From Treponema sp. (GTDB lineage Bacteria > Spirochaetota > Spirochaetia > Treponematales > Treponemataceae): a stretch of 64,000 nt of DNA. The position numbers and the translations under genes are program-made. Shown here piece after piece: positions 9,045 through 16,001 of this stretch. Location: assembly GCA_017549025.1 (NCBI GenBank), contig JAFYWB010000068.1, forward strand, positions 1 to 64,000. Direction: 5' to 3'. Within the stretch, counting starts at the first letter, position 1. Every line of letters begins with the position of its first letter. The notes beneath the pieces were generated by a model that was given only the letters and a program-made list of their open reading frames with translations, had not been told where the DNA came from and did no database searches.

Positions 9045-9053
9045 AGAAGCATT

Positions 9054-10838
9054 ATGACAGCTAACGAATTACGCACAAAATATATCGAGTTTTTCAAGAC
9101 GAAAAACCACGTTGAGATTTCTGGCAAGTCATTGATTCCAGAAAATGATCCTTCCGTTTTGTTTACCACAGCAGGAATGCATCCCCTTGTTCCCTATTTG
9201 ATGGGAGAAACTCATCCCGCAGGAACTCGTTTGGTGGACTACCAAAAATGTGTTCGCACCGGAGATATTGATGAAGTTGGCGATGCCAGTCACCTGACCT
9301 GCTTTGAAATGCTTGGAAACTGGTCCTTGGGAGACTATTTCAAGAAGGAATCCATTGCCTTCAGCTATGAGTTTTTGACCTCCAAGGACTGGCTGGCTCT
9401 TGACCCCGAGCTGCTTTCCGTTACCGTTTTTGCCGGAGACGAGAATGCTCCCCGTGACGAAGAATCTGCTTCTTATTGGAAAGAAGTTGGAATGCCAGAA
9501 GACAGAATCGCCTTCCTGCCAGCCAGTGACAACTGGTGGGCAGCTGGTCCCACAGGCCCCTGTGGTCCCGACACCGAAATCTTCTATTGGGTTGGCGAGG
9601 GAAAGCCTGGTCCAGGCTCCAACAAGGGTACCGATAGTTCCAACTGGATGGAAATCTGGAACAACGTGTTCATGGAATACAATCGTATTGACGAAAACAC
9701 CTTGGTAAAGCTGCCCAAGCAGAATGTTGATACCGGAATGGGGCTTGAACGCACCACTACTGTTTTGGCCGGTAAAACGAGCGTTTACCAGACAGAAATC
9801 TTCCAGCCTGTTATTCAGGGTGTAGAAAAGCTTTCTGGCTACAGCTACGGTACCACCGAGGAGCAGGATCGCAGCGTTCGTGTAATTGCAGACCACCTCC
9901 GTGCCTCCGTATTTATCCTTGGAGACCCCAAAGGTGTAGTTCCCTCCAACGTAGGTGCTGGCTACGTGCTTCGTCGCCTGATTCGCCGTATGGTTCGCCA
10001 CGGAAAGAAGTTGGGCATTCAAGAGGCATTTTTGCCAGGACTTGCACAGCTTGTTATTGAAAATTTCAAGGGCCCCTATCCTGAGTTGGCAGAGAATGCC
10101 GAAAAGATATTAAATGAGCTTCAGGCAGAAGAAAAGAAGTTCGGTGAAACCCTACGAAAGGGTGAGGCTGAATTTGAAAAGCTGCTTCCCAACCTGATGA
10201 AGAATCCCAAGAAGGAGATTCCTGGCCGTGTTGCCTTCCGTCTTTATGACACCTTTGGCTTCCCCATTGAGTTGACCGAGGAATTGGCTGCAGAAAGTGG
10301 CTTTACTGTGGACAAGGAAGGCTTTAAGGAAGCCGAGAAGAAGCACCAGGAGCTTTCCCGCACCCAAAGTGCAGGTGCCTTCAAGGGTGGTTTGGCAGAG
10401 CAGTCTGAAATCACCACTAAGTACCACACTGCTACTCACTTGTTGCACAAGGCCCTTAAGATGGTGTTGGGTGACCATGTGGCTCAGAAGGGTTCAAATA
10501 TCACTGCCGACCGTATGCGCTTTGACTTCTCTCATCCTGCTCCCATGACAAAGGAAGAGGTGCAGCAGGTAGAAGACATTGTAAACCAGCAGATTCAGCG
10601 TGATTTGCCTGTTTCCATGGAAATTATGGACTTGGAGGTGGCAAAGAGCTCTGGAGCTACTGCCTTGTTCGGTGAAAAATACGAAGACCGAGTAAAAGTT
10701 TATACTATCGGCGACTTCTCCAAGGAAGTATGTGGTGGTCCCCACGTGGAGCACACCGGACTTATTGGAACGTTCAAGATTCAGAAGGAACAGTCTTCCT
10801 CTGCTGGTGTTCGCCGTATTCGGGCTGTAATTTCCTAA
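9054..10838 (+). CDS. alaS: Alanyl-tRNA synthetase, short spirochaete form
   Basis: Charges tRNA-Ala. The class II catalytic core is clear (motif 1 to 3 region with FTTAGMHPLVPYL, HLTCFEMLGNWSLGDYF, and GPTGPCGPDTEIFY). An editing domain is also present, with HTATH (H458, H462) and CGGPH (C560, H564) forming the zinc-type mischarging-correction site. At 594 residues it stops right after the editing domain and lacks the C-terminal C-Ala/oligomerisation region of the usual 870-residue enzyme. This truncation is typical of spirochaetes, so the gene looks intact rather than broken. The start ATG has only a weak AGAAG before it. Confidence 0.96.
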   Translation: MTANELRTKYIEFFKTKNHVEISGKSLIPENDPSVLFTTAGMHPLVPYLMGETHPAGTRLVDYQKCVRTGDIDEVGDASHLTCFEMLGNWSLGDYFKKESIAFSYEFLTSKDWLALDPELLSVTVFAGDENAPRDEESASYWKEVGMPEDRIAFLPASDNWWAAGPTGPCGPDTEIFYWVGEGKPGPGSNKGTDSSNWMEIWNNVFMEYNRIDENTLVKLPKQNVDTGMGLERTTTVLAGKTSVYQTEIFQPVIQGVEKLSGYSYGTTEEQDRSVRVIADHLRASVFILGDPKGVVPSNVGAGYVLRRLIRRMVRHGKKLGIQEAFLPGLAQLVIENFKGPYPELAENAEKILNELQAEEKKFGETLRKGEAEFEKLLPNLMKNPKKEIPGRVAFRLYDTFGFPIELTEELAAESGFTVDKEGFKEAEKKHQELSRTQSAGAFKGGLAEQSEITTKYHTATHLLHKALKMVLGDHVAQKGSNITADRMRFDFSHPAPMTKEEVQQVEDIVNQQIQRDLPVSMEIMDLEVAKSSGATALFGEKYEDRVKVYTIGDFSKEVCGGPHVEHTGLIGTFKIQKEQSSSAGVRRIRAVIS

Positions 10839-10881
10839 AAAAGTAGCTTGGGGTGATGTAACATTGCCCCAAGACTGCTGT

Positions 10882-10910
10882 TTGTACTGTAGATTATTTC
10901 ACGCTAATTA
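10882..10910 (+). promoter_or_regulatory. Possible promoter and leader hairpin before the SurA-like gene
   Basis: TTGTAC (10882-10887), 17-bp spacer, TAATTA (10905-10910). Downstream, CTAATT/AATTAG (10904-10909 and 10937-10942) and AGAAT/ATTCT (10910-10914 and 10922-10926) can form nested stems in front of the AGAGGAG ribosome site. Confidence 0.4.
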
Positions 10911-10960
10911 GAATTTTTAAGATTCTCTTAATTTTCAATTAGCCCATAGAGGAGTTTTGA

Positions 10961-12043
10961 ATGAAACGAATAGCTCTCTGTAGTGTACTTCTTCTTGTCA
11001 GTGGAGTGCTGGCCTTTGCTCAGGCTGATTTGCAGCCCTTAGCTAACATCAAGCTGAACAAGTCAGAGTCAATTACTCTTAAGCAGCTGAAAAGCCGTGT
11101 GGAGTCCTACAAGTTGCAGACAGGGATGGCCTCTTTTACCGTAGAGCAGAAAAAAGAAATTCTTGATGCGATGATAGATGAGGTGCTTGTTGTTCAGGCT
11201 GCACAGAAGGCCGGCATCAATGTAACTGATTCCGAGGTAAATGACTATTTCCTCGATAACATGGCACAGCAAATCGGTCAAAAGCTTACTGAAGCTCAGC
11301 TGGCTCAAATTGTCCAGCAGCAAACAGGTATGTCTCTTGACCAATACATCAAGGCACAGGTGGGCATGACTCTCAGCGAGTACAAGGCCTACATGAAAAA
11401 TCAGCTGGTGGTAAGTCGTTACATTCTTTCTACAAAGCAGTCTGAGTTGGCTTCCGTAGTTCCCACTGATAGCGATATCCGTGCCTTTTACGAGATGAAC
11501 AAGGCATCCTTCGTTCAGAATGATATTCTTAAGCTGTTCCTAGTGGTTGTTCCTAAAGGAAAGGACGAAAAGGCTGCACAAAAGAAGATTACCTCCATTT
11601 ATGAGGAAATCAAAAGCAAAAAGACCACTCCCGACAAATTAAAGGCTGCTCAGAAGGCAGATACTAGCTACCAAGCTGGGGATTTGTATGTAAGCAAGAA
11701 TACCCAGGCAGCTCAGCAGCTGGGCATTACCTATCAGGTATTGCTGGACTTGTTTACCAAGAATGTGGACTATGTTTCTGAAATTACATCTACCACTGAT
11801 GATTTTCAGTTCTACATTATCCGCAACAAGTACGGTGCCAAGATGCTGGAGCTCAGCGACGTGGTTCAGCCTGACTCTACTATGACTATTTACGAATATA
11901 TTCGCCAGAATTTGACTGCGCAGCAGCAGAATCAGTTCATGGCCCAGGCTGCCCAGGATCTTACCAAGGAGCTGCGTACTGCAAGCAACTTCCAAATGGT
12001 AAAAACTGGTTCTGCCTTGGATAAATTGCTGGAAAATTGGTAG
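10961..12043 (+). CDS. SurA-like periplasmic chaperone / peptidyl-prolyl isomerase family protein
   Basis: A signal peptide (MKRIALCSVLLLVSGVLAFA, cleavage near residue 20) precedes a SurA-N-like helical domain. That domain includes KKEILDAMIDEVLVVQAA and DSEVNDYF, followed by a long helical region and a C-terminal half where a parvulin domain would sit (residues about 170-330). Parvulin catalytic residues are not obvious, so it may act as a chaperone only. The likely role is folding or delivery of outer-membrane and periplasmic proteins. A good AGAGGAG site precedes the ATG, and nusB follows after 6 bp, giving an operon with nusB and a TPR lipoprotein. Confidence 0.75.
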   Translation: MKRIALCSVLLLVSGVLAFAQADLQPLANIKLNKSESITLKQLKSRVESYKLQTGMASFTVEQKKEILDAMIDEVLVVQAAQKAGINVTDSEVNDYFLDNMAQQIGQKLTEAQLAQIVQQQTGMSLDQYIKAQVGMTLSEYKAYMKNQLVVSRYILSTKQSELASVVPTDSDIRAFYEMNKASFVQNDILKLFLVVVPKGKDEKAAQKKITSIYEEIKSKKTTPDKLKAAQKADTSYQAGDLYVSKNTQAAQQLGITYQVLLDLFTKNVDYVSEITSTTDDFQFYIIRNKYGAKMLELSDVVQPDSTMTIYEYIRQNLTAQQQNQFMAQAAQDLTKELRTASNFQMVKTGSALDKLLENW

Positions 12044-12049
12044 GACAAC

Positions 12050-12493
12050 GTGGCACGAAGAAAGGGACGGATTTTAGCCTTCCAGGCATTATTTTCCTGG
12101 GACATGGGCAATAAAGATGTGGCATCCTTGATGGATTTTCCTTGGGTTCATGCATTTGGACAAGAGGGAGAGGATGCTGGGGAAGTTTCAGCACAACCAA
12201 AGGAAAGCGAGACCTTTGCTCGGTTGCTGGTGGCTGGAACCATAGAGCATGTAGAAGAAATTGATGCGCTGATTCGCAAGCATCTTGATTCTTGGGAATT
12301 TCAGCGAATCAATAAGGTGGATTTGGCGATTTTAAGAATCAGTGTTTATCCACTGCTGTACCAAAAGGACTTGCATCCTTCCATCGTTATCAATGAGGCG
12401 GTGGATATTTCAAAGGAATACGGTTCAGACGATTCCTATAAGTTTGTGAATGCTGTTCTTGATAATATTAAAAAAGAGCTTGGAGGGAAGTAA
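12050..12493 (+). CDS. nusB: Transcription antitermination factor NusB
   Basis: The 147-residue all-helical RNA-binding protein works with NusE, NusA and NusG in antitermination of rRNA operons. The family signatures are the start RRKGRILAFQALFSWD, the central INKVDLAILRISVYPLLY and the C-terminal SIVINEAVDISKEYG with FVNAVLDNI. The start is GTG at 12050, six bases after the preceding stop; TAGGA lies just upstream. An insertion of about 20 residues after the first helix (FPWVHAFGQEGEDAG) makes it a little longer than the minimal family. It sits between the SurA-like gene and a lipoprotein gene. Confidence 0.93.
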   Translation: MARRKGRILAFQALFSWDMGNKDVASLMDFPWVHAFGQEGEDAGEVSAQPKESETFARLLVAGTIEHVEEIDALIRKHLDSWEFQRINKVDLAILRISVYPLLYQKDLHPSIVINEAVDISKEYGSDDSYKFVNAVLDNIKKELGGK

Positions 12494-12494
12494 T

Positions 12495-14249
12495 ATGATA
12501 AAGAAGGGAAGTTGTTTTGTAGTTTGTTGTATGATTTTCCTTCTTGCTTCCTGTGGTCTCAAAAAAGAGGCCTTGTCTTTTAACGCCCTCTTGGAAACAG
12601 CTGATCTTCATATCACCTCTGGTGATGGAGGGTCAGCTTCTAAGGTTTTAAAAACTGCACGGGATTCTGCACAAAGTCCTCTACAGTTTTTGGGTGTTTA
12701 CAAGCGACAGATTAAAATCGGTGACACAAAAGAGGCTGAAAAAACCCTTAAGGCTGGAATACGGGATTATTCTGAAAATAAAGAGTTAAAGGCCGTATAC
12801 AGTTGGTTTTTATATCAGCATGATTCCCTGTCTCAGGCAAAGAGCCAAGCAAAAAAGCTTGCAGGAACAGAGTATGCCTCCCTTCTTTCACTGTTTCAGC
12901 TGGAGGAAGCAGGAGAAAAAGCTTCTGTAGATTATTTGTCTGCAGAGTTTGCTTCTATCTATGCTTCTGCCTATCTTTCCACGCAAAATGATAAGTGGCT
13001 TCAAAATGCGGCGGTGGTTTGTGCTGCTACAGGCAATTTTCAGCAGGCATTGGAGTACGGACAGGTGGCTAATCTTTCAGATCCCTTGTTTTGGGCCTAT
13101 GCTGCCTATGATGCAAAAAAATATACCCAAGCCTTGGACTATTTAAGCTTGTTGGGAACAGCCCGTTCTACGGACTCTTTACTGCTGGCTTCTGATATTC
13201 ATACTATTTTGGGAGACGTGGATCGAGGTCGGCGGGTTCGTGAAGCCTTGATTGACCAAGGGACAACGGAATTGCCTGCCCAACTGTACTTGAATGGAGC
13301 CAAGGACGCCCGCACTTCCAATGACTTGGTTCAGGAGGCTGTGGCCTTGAACCGGCTTTTGGAGCTCTATCCTGACAACGAGGAAGGCTTGGGGGCCTTG
13401 ATGGAAATGGCCTTACAGGTGCAAAAGGTTCCACAGGAAAATAATCTTGCCAAGGCGCTGCGTGAGACAAAGCTCCGTTCTGCCGGCATGATTGCCTACG
13501 ATATGCTTCCGAAAACAACACCATCTCAGGTACTGGATTTGTTGTCAGCTTCTCACCAGCGGACAAATTCTGCGTACACTGCAGCCCTATCTTATACCTA
13601 TAGCGTTCGTCCAGAGGTAAATCCTGCCATGACAAAGGAAGAAAAGGAAGCTGCCCTGTGGCTTTTGCTAGAAGCCTATAGTGGTGGAACTGCTGCCCAT
13701 AGCGAAAAGCTGGTGGAGGCTTTGGTTCCCGCTTTGATTTCCTTGGGATATGAGGATGAGGCTCGTCGTGTGTTTGATGCTTCCTTGACAAGTCGCTTTG
13801 AAACTGCTGACTACGAAGAACTGCAGCACAAGCTTTCTGTAAAGGAATGTGAATGTGCCGCCTATTTTTCTGTGGTGGGAGCTGGTGGAACGGTGGACAT
13901 TGAGCTTGCCCTGCAACTGTTTGAATCCTTGCTGGAAGATCAAAGTCTTCGTTATCCCGAGCTGGCTTCTACCAATAGCTACGAAGTGGAAATTCCTGTT
14001 TTGATAAATCTTGGGGAGCTATACGCTGGTTCACGAAAATTCACCGAGGCTTGGGATGTGTATACCCAGGCTGCAGGACTTGCTGCCACCTCCAAAGAAA
14101 AGGCAGATATCCTGTATCGCTTGGCATGGCTTCAGTATCAAACAGGCTTTACGGAGGCAGCAAAGCTATCCCTAGAAAGCTGCTTGAAATATAATCCCTA
14201 TCATCAGGATGCAAAAATCATGCAGATTCGTGCACCTGGTACAAAATAA
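12495..14249 (+). CDS. TPR-repeat lipoprotein
   Basis: The chosen ATG at 12495 follows GGAGGG with a 7-base gap, one base past the nusB stop. It gives a lipoprotein signal (MIKKGSCFVVCCMIFLLASC) with lipobox LASC at residues 17-20. The remaining about 560 residues are helical with tetratricopeptide character (for example NRLLELYPDNEEGLGALMEMAL and LINLGELYAGSRKFTEAWDVYTQA). Tethered to a membrane, it probably serves as a protein-protein scaffold. Function unknown. Gene order alaS, SurA-like, nusB, this gene, groES, sigma suggests a conserved treponemal block. Confidence 0.75.
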   Translation: MIKKGSCFVVCCMIFLLASCGLKKEALSFNALLETADLHITSGDGGSASKVLKTARDSAQSPLQFLGVYKRQIKIGDTKEAEKTLKAGIRDYSENKELKAVYSWFLYQHDSLSQAKSQAKKLAGTEYASLLSLFQLEEAGEKASVDYLSAEFASIYASAYLSTQNDKWLQNAAVVCAATGNFQQALEYGQVANLSDPLFWAYAAYDAKKYTQALDYLSLLGTARSTDSLLLASDIHTILGDVDRGRRVREALIDQGTTELPAQLYLNGAKDARTSNDLVQEAVALNRLLELYPDNEEGLGALMEMALQVQKVPQENNLAKALRETKLRSAGMIAYDMLPKTTPSQVLDLLSASHQRTNSAYTAALSYTYSVRPEVNPAMTKEEKEAALWLLLEAYSGGTAAHSEKLVEALVPALISLGYEDEARRVFDASLTSRFETADYEELQHKLSVKECECAAYFSVVGAGGTVDIELALQLFESLLEDQSLRYPELASTNSYEVEIPVLINLGELYAGSRKFTEAWDVYTQAAGLAATSKEKADILYRLAWLQYQTGFTEAAKLSLESCLKYNPYHQDAKIMQIRAPGTK

Positions 14250-14261
14250 TTTGTGCAAAAA

Positions 14262-14319
14262 AAAGCCATTGCAATAGAGGACTGTAAAAATCCTTTGTTG
14301 CAATGGCCTTTGTTTTTTT
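14262..14319. terminator. Bidirectional terminator between the TPR lipoprotein and groES
   Basis: A 10-bp perfect stem, GCCATTGCAA (14265-14274) with TTGCAATGGC (14298-14307), is preceded by an A-run and followed by CTTTGTTTTTTT. It can end transcripts from both converging genes. Confidence 0.9.
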
Positions 14320-14329
14320 GTGGGGTTTC

Positions 14330-14596
14330 TTATTTGATGATGGCGATAATGTCGTCAGCCTTCAAAATCAAGTGGTCCTCACCGTCAATCTTGATGTTTG
14401 TACCGGAGTACTTATCGTACATAATCCGATCTCCATCCTTTACCTTGATTTTTTCTTTGTCGTCACCAACTGCAATTACAACAGCAACCTGAGTCTTTTC
14501 CTGGGCTGTGTCGGGAATGATGATTCCGCTGGCAGTCTTGGACTCTGTTTTTTCTGTCTTAACCAAAACACGATCCGCTAAAGGGATAACCTTCAT
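14330..14596 (-). CDS. groES: Co-chaperonin GroES
   Basis: The 88-residue 10-kDa lid of the GroEL chaperonin. The signatures are the start MKVIPLADRVLV, the mobile loop region KTASGIIIPDTAQEK, and the C-terminal KADDIIAII. A GGAGGAC ribosome site precedes the ATG. groEL is not adjacent, so the pair is split as in other treponemes. It is transcribed away from the sigma factor gene, from a promoter with an operator-like palindrome. No CIRCE element (the HrcA site) is visible. Confidence 0.96.
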   Translation of the reverse strand: MKVIPLADRVLVKTEKTESKTASGIIIPDTAQEKTQVAVVIAVGDDKEKIKVKDGDRIMYDKYSGTNIKIDGEDHLILKADDIIAIIK

Positions 14597-14636
14597 ATAC
14601 TGTCCTCCATAGGATGTTATCTATTTTCTATTATAA

Positions 14637-14665
14637 AATATACGTACAAATTGTACCTTCGTCAA
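14637..14665 (-). promoter_or_regulatory. groES promoter with a palindrome filling the spacer
   Basis: On the minus strand TTGACG (14665-14660), 17 bp, TATATT (14642-14637). Between the boxes sits GTACAAATTGTAC (14644-14656), a perfect 13-bp palindrome and a good candidate for a repressor or MerR-type activator site. Confidence 0.6.
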
Positions 14666-14696
14666 GAAAATCGGAAAAATATATTTTTGTAAAAAT

Positions 14697-14832
14697 GGGT
14701 CAAAAGAACACAGGGAATAAAAGCTGGTACTTGATTGGGTCAAAATGATACAATGATAGGAGAGAAATGGGGTGATGTATCAAAATGATACAGTTTTATT
14801 ACAGAAAAATATTGAAGGTAATGTTTTGACTC
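14697..14832 (+). promoter_or_regulatory. Array of 15-bp sites at 40-bp spacing, candidate activator-binding sites
   Basis: GGGTCAAAAGAACAC at 14697, GGGTCAAAATGATAC at 14737 and GTATCAAAATGATAC at 14777 are exactly 40 bp apart. The third is itself a perfect palindrome around a central A. A fourth, inverted relative (GTAATGTTTTGACTC) lies at 14818-14832. They lie 150-310 bp upstream of a sigma-54 type promoter, where enhancer-binding activators usually bind, and just behind the groES promoter. Confidence 0.5.
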
Positions 14833-14982
14833 ACCAACTACTTAAAATATAGTGATTTTTACCGCCTGTCGGCAAGTCTTTTGTATATTTTTTTGAAATA
14901 AAATTTTATGTTTTAATAATATTTCTTTATATTATAAGTAAATAGAATAAGTTTTGAAAAATAATATTATTTATATCAAAAG

Positions 14983-14999
14983 TTGGCATGAAATTTGCA
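14983..14999 (+). promoter_or_regulatory. Sigma-54 (RpoN) type -24/-12 promoter of the sigma factor gene
   Basis: TTGGCATGAAATTTGCA has the invariant GG (14985-14986) and GC (14997-14998) separated by exactly ten bases, close to the consensus TTGGCACG-N4-TTGCA. It predicts a start near 15010 and a leader of about 70 bases to the ATG at 15082. Confidence 0.65.
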
Positions 15000-15081
15000 A
15001 TATAATTTGTAGAATGATTGAGTTGAAGGTGTAACGTAGAAACCTTCTGTAGTGACTTGTTCTTGTTTGGAGGTATTTTTT

Positions 15082-15942
15082 ATGAGAACAACAAGCTTTA
15101 TGATGAATTCTGATGACAATATTCTTTCAATGTACTTGAAGGAAATAAATAAAATTCCCCTGCTGACTCGGGAAGAAGAAATTGAGTTGGCAACAAAGGC
15201 AGCTCAGGGTGATAAGGCTGCAAAGGATAAGATTGTTCAGGCAAACCTGCGGTTTGTGGTGAATGTGGCAAAAAAGTATCAGAACCACGGCTTGGATTTG
15301 GTGGATTTGATTAGCGAGGGAAATATCGGTCTTATGACTGCCATTGAGCGCTTTGATGTTTCCAAGGGTTATCACTTTATTTCTTATGCCGTATGGTGGA
15401 TTCGTCAGGCAATTTTGAAGGCTATCTGCGAAAAGTCCCGTATGATTCGCCTGCCCTTGAACCGTGCCAACGAGCTGGTGCAAATTGAACAGGCTCGTAA
15501 ATCCATTACCGCAGACAAGAGTGAGGAAGAGGAAATGACCCAGGTGGCAGAGATGCTGGGCATGTCCAACCAGCTGGTGCGTGATCTAATCAATATTTCT
15601 CGTGATATGGTTTCTCTGGATGCTCCCATGGGCAATAGTGATGATTCTGCAGTTTCTCTGGGAGACAATACAGTGGATACTCGCTACCAGTCTCCCGAAG
15701 ATGAGGCCATGGAAAGCGTTATGCAGGACGAGCTGGAAAATGCTCTTGCTACCCTGTCCATGAAGGAGGCTCAGATTCTGCGGTATCGTTTTGGTTTGAG
15801 TGGAAACAAAACCATGTCTTTGAAGGAAGTGGGAGACAAGTTCAATTTGACAAAGGAGCGAATCCGTCAGATTGAAAAGAAGGCTATTCGTCGTCTTCAG
15901 ACTTCAGATTATGTAGAGCGATTGGAGGCCTTTGTAGCATAA
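15082..15942 (+). CDS. RNA polymerase sigma factor, group-2 sigma-70 type (RpoS/small RpoD-like)
   Basis: The 286 residues contain conserved regions 1.2 ([20 protein letters not shown]), 2 ([36 protein letters not shown]), 3, and 4 (LRYRFGL, TLKER-like [17 protein letters not shown]). Region 1.1 and the long non-conserved insert of a primary sigma factor are missing, which points to an alternative, group-2 factor. The start is the ATG at 15082, behind GGAGG with an 8-base gap; an in-frame GTG 10 codons upstream has no support. The sigma-54-like promoter upstream suggests conditional expression. It is divergent from groES. Confidence 0.9.
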   Translation: MRTTSFMMNSDDNILSMYLKEINKIPLLTREEEIELATKAAQGDKAAKDKIVQANLRFVVNVAKKYQNHGLDLVDLISEGNIGLMTAIERFDVSKGYHFISYAVWWIRQAILKAICEKSRMIRLPLNRANELVQIEQARKSITADKSEEEEMTQVAEMLGMSNQLVRDLINISRDMVSLDAPMGNSDDSAVSLGDNTVDTRYQSPEDEAMESVMQDELENALATLSMKEAQILRYRFGLSGNKTMSLKEVGDKFNLTKERIRQIEKKAIRRLQTSDYVERLEAFVA

Positions 15943-15956
15943 GGCTCTGAGAATAA

Positions 15957-15994
15957 GTGGCAGGAAGGAGCAATTCTTTCTGCCGCTTTTTTTT
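15957..15994 (+). terminator. Intrinsic terminator after the sigma factor gene
   Basis: GGCAGGAAG (15959-15967) pairs with CTTTCTGCC (15976-15984), followed by G-C-T8. Confidence 0.9.
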
Positions 15995-16001
15995 GGTGGA
16001 T

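Noticed and set aside
9129-10022. 297-codon open frame antisense to alaS
   Set aside because: It lies fully inside a well-conserved synthetase gene, has no ribosome site and no recognisable family; its openness follows from codon bias on the other strand.
10847-10873. Stem CTTGGGG/CCCCAAG considered as the alaS terminator
   Set aside because: The 13-base loop is long and no T-run follows on the plus strand; the A-run is on the wrong side for alaS.
14597-15081. CIRCE element for HrcA upstream of groES
   Set aside because: No TTAGCACTC-N9-GAGTGCTAA-like sequence is present; only the short palindrome at 14644-14656.
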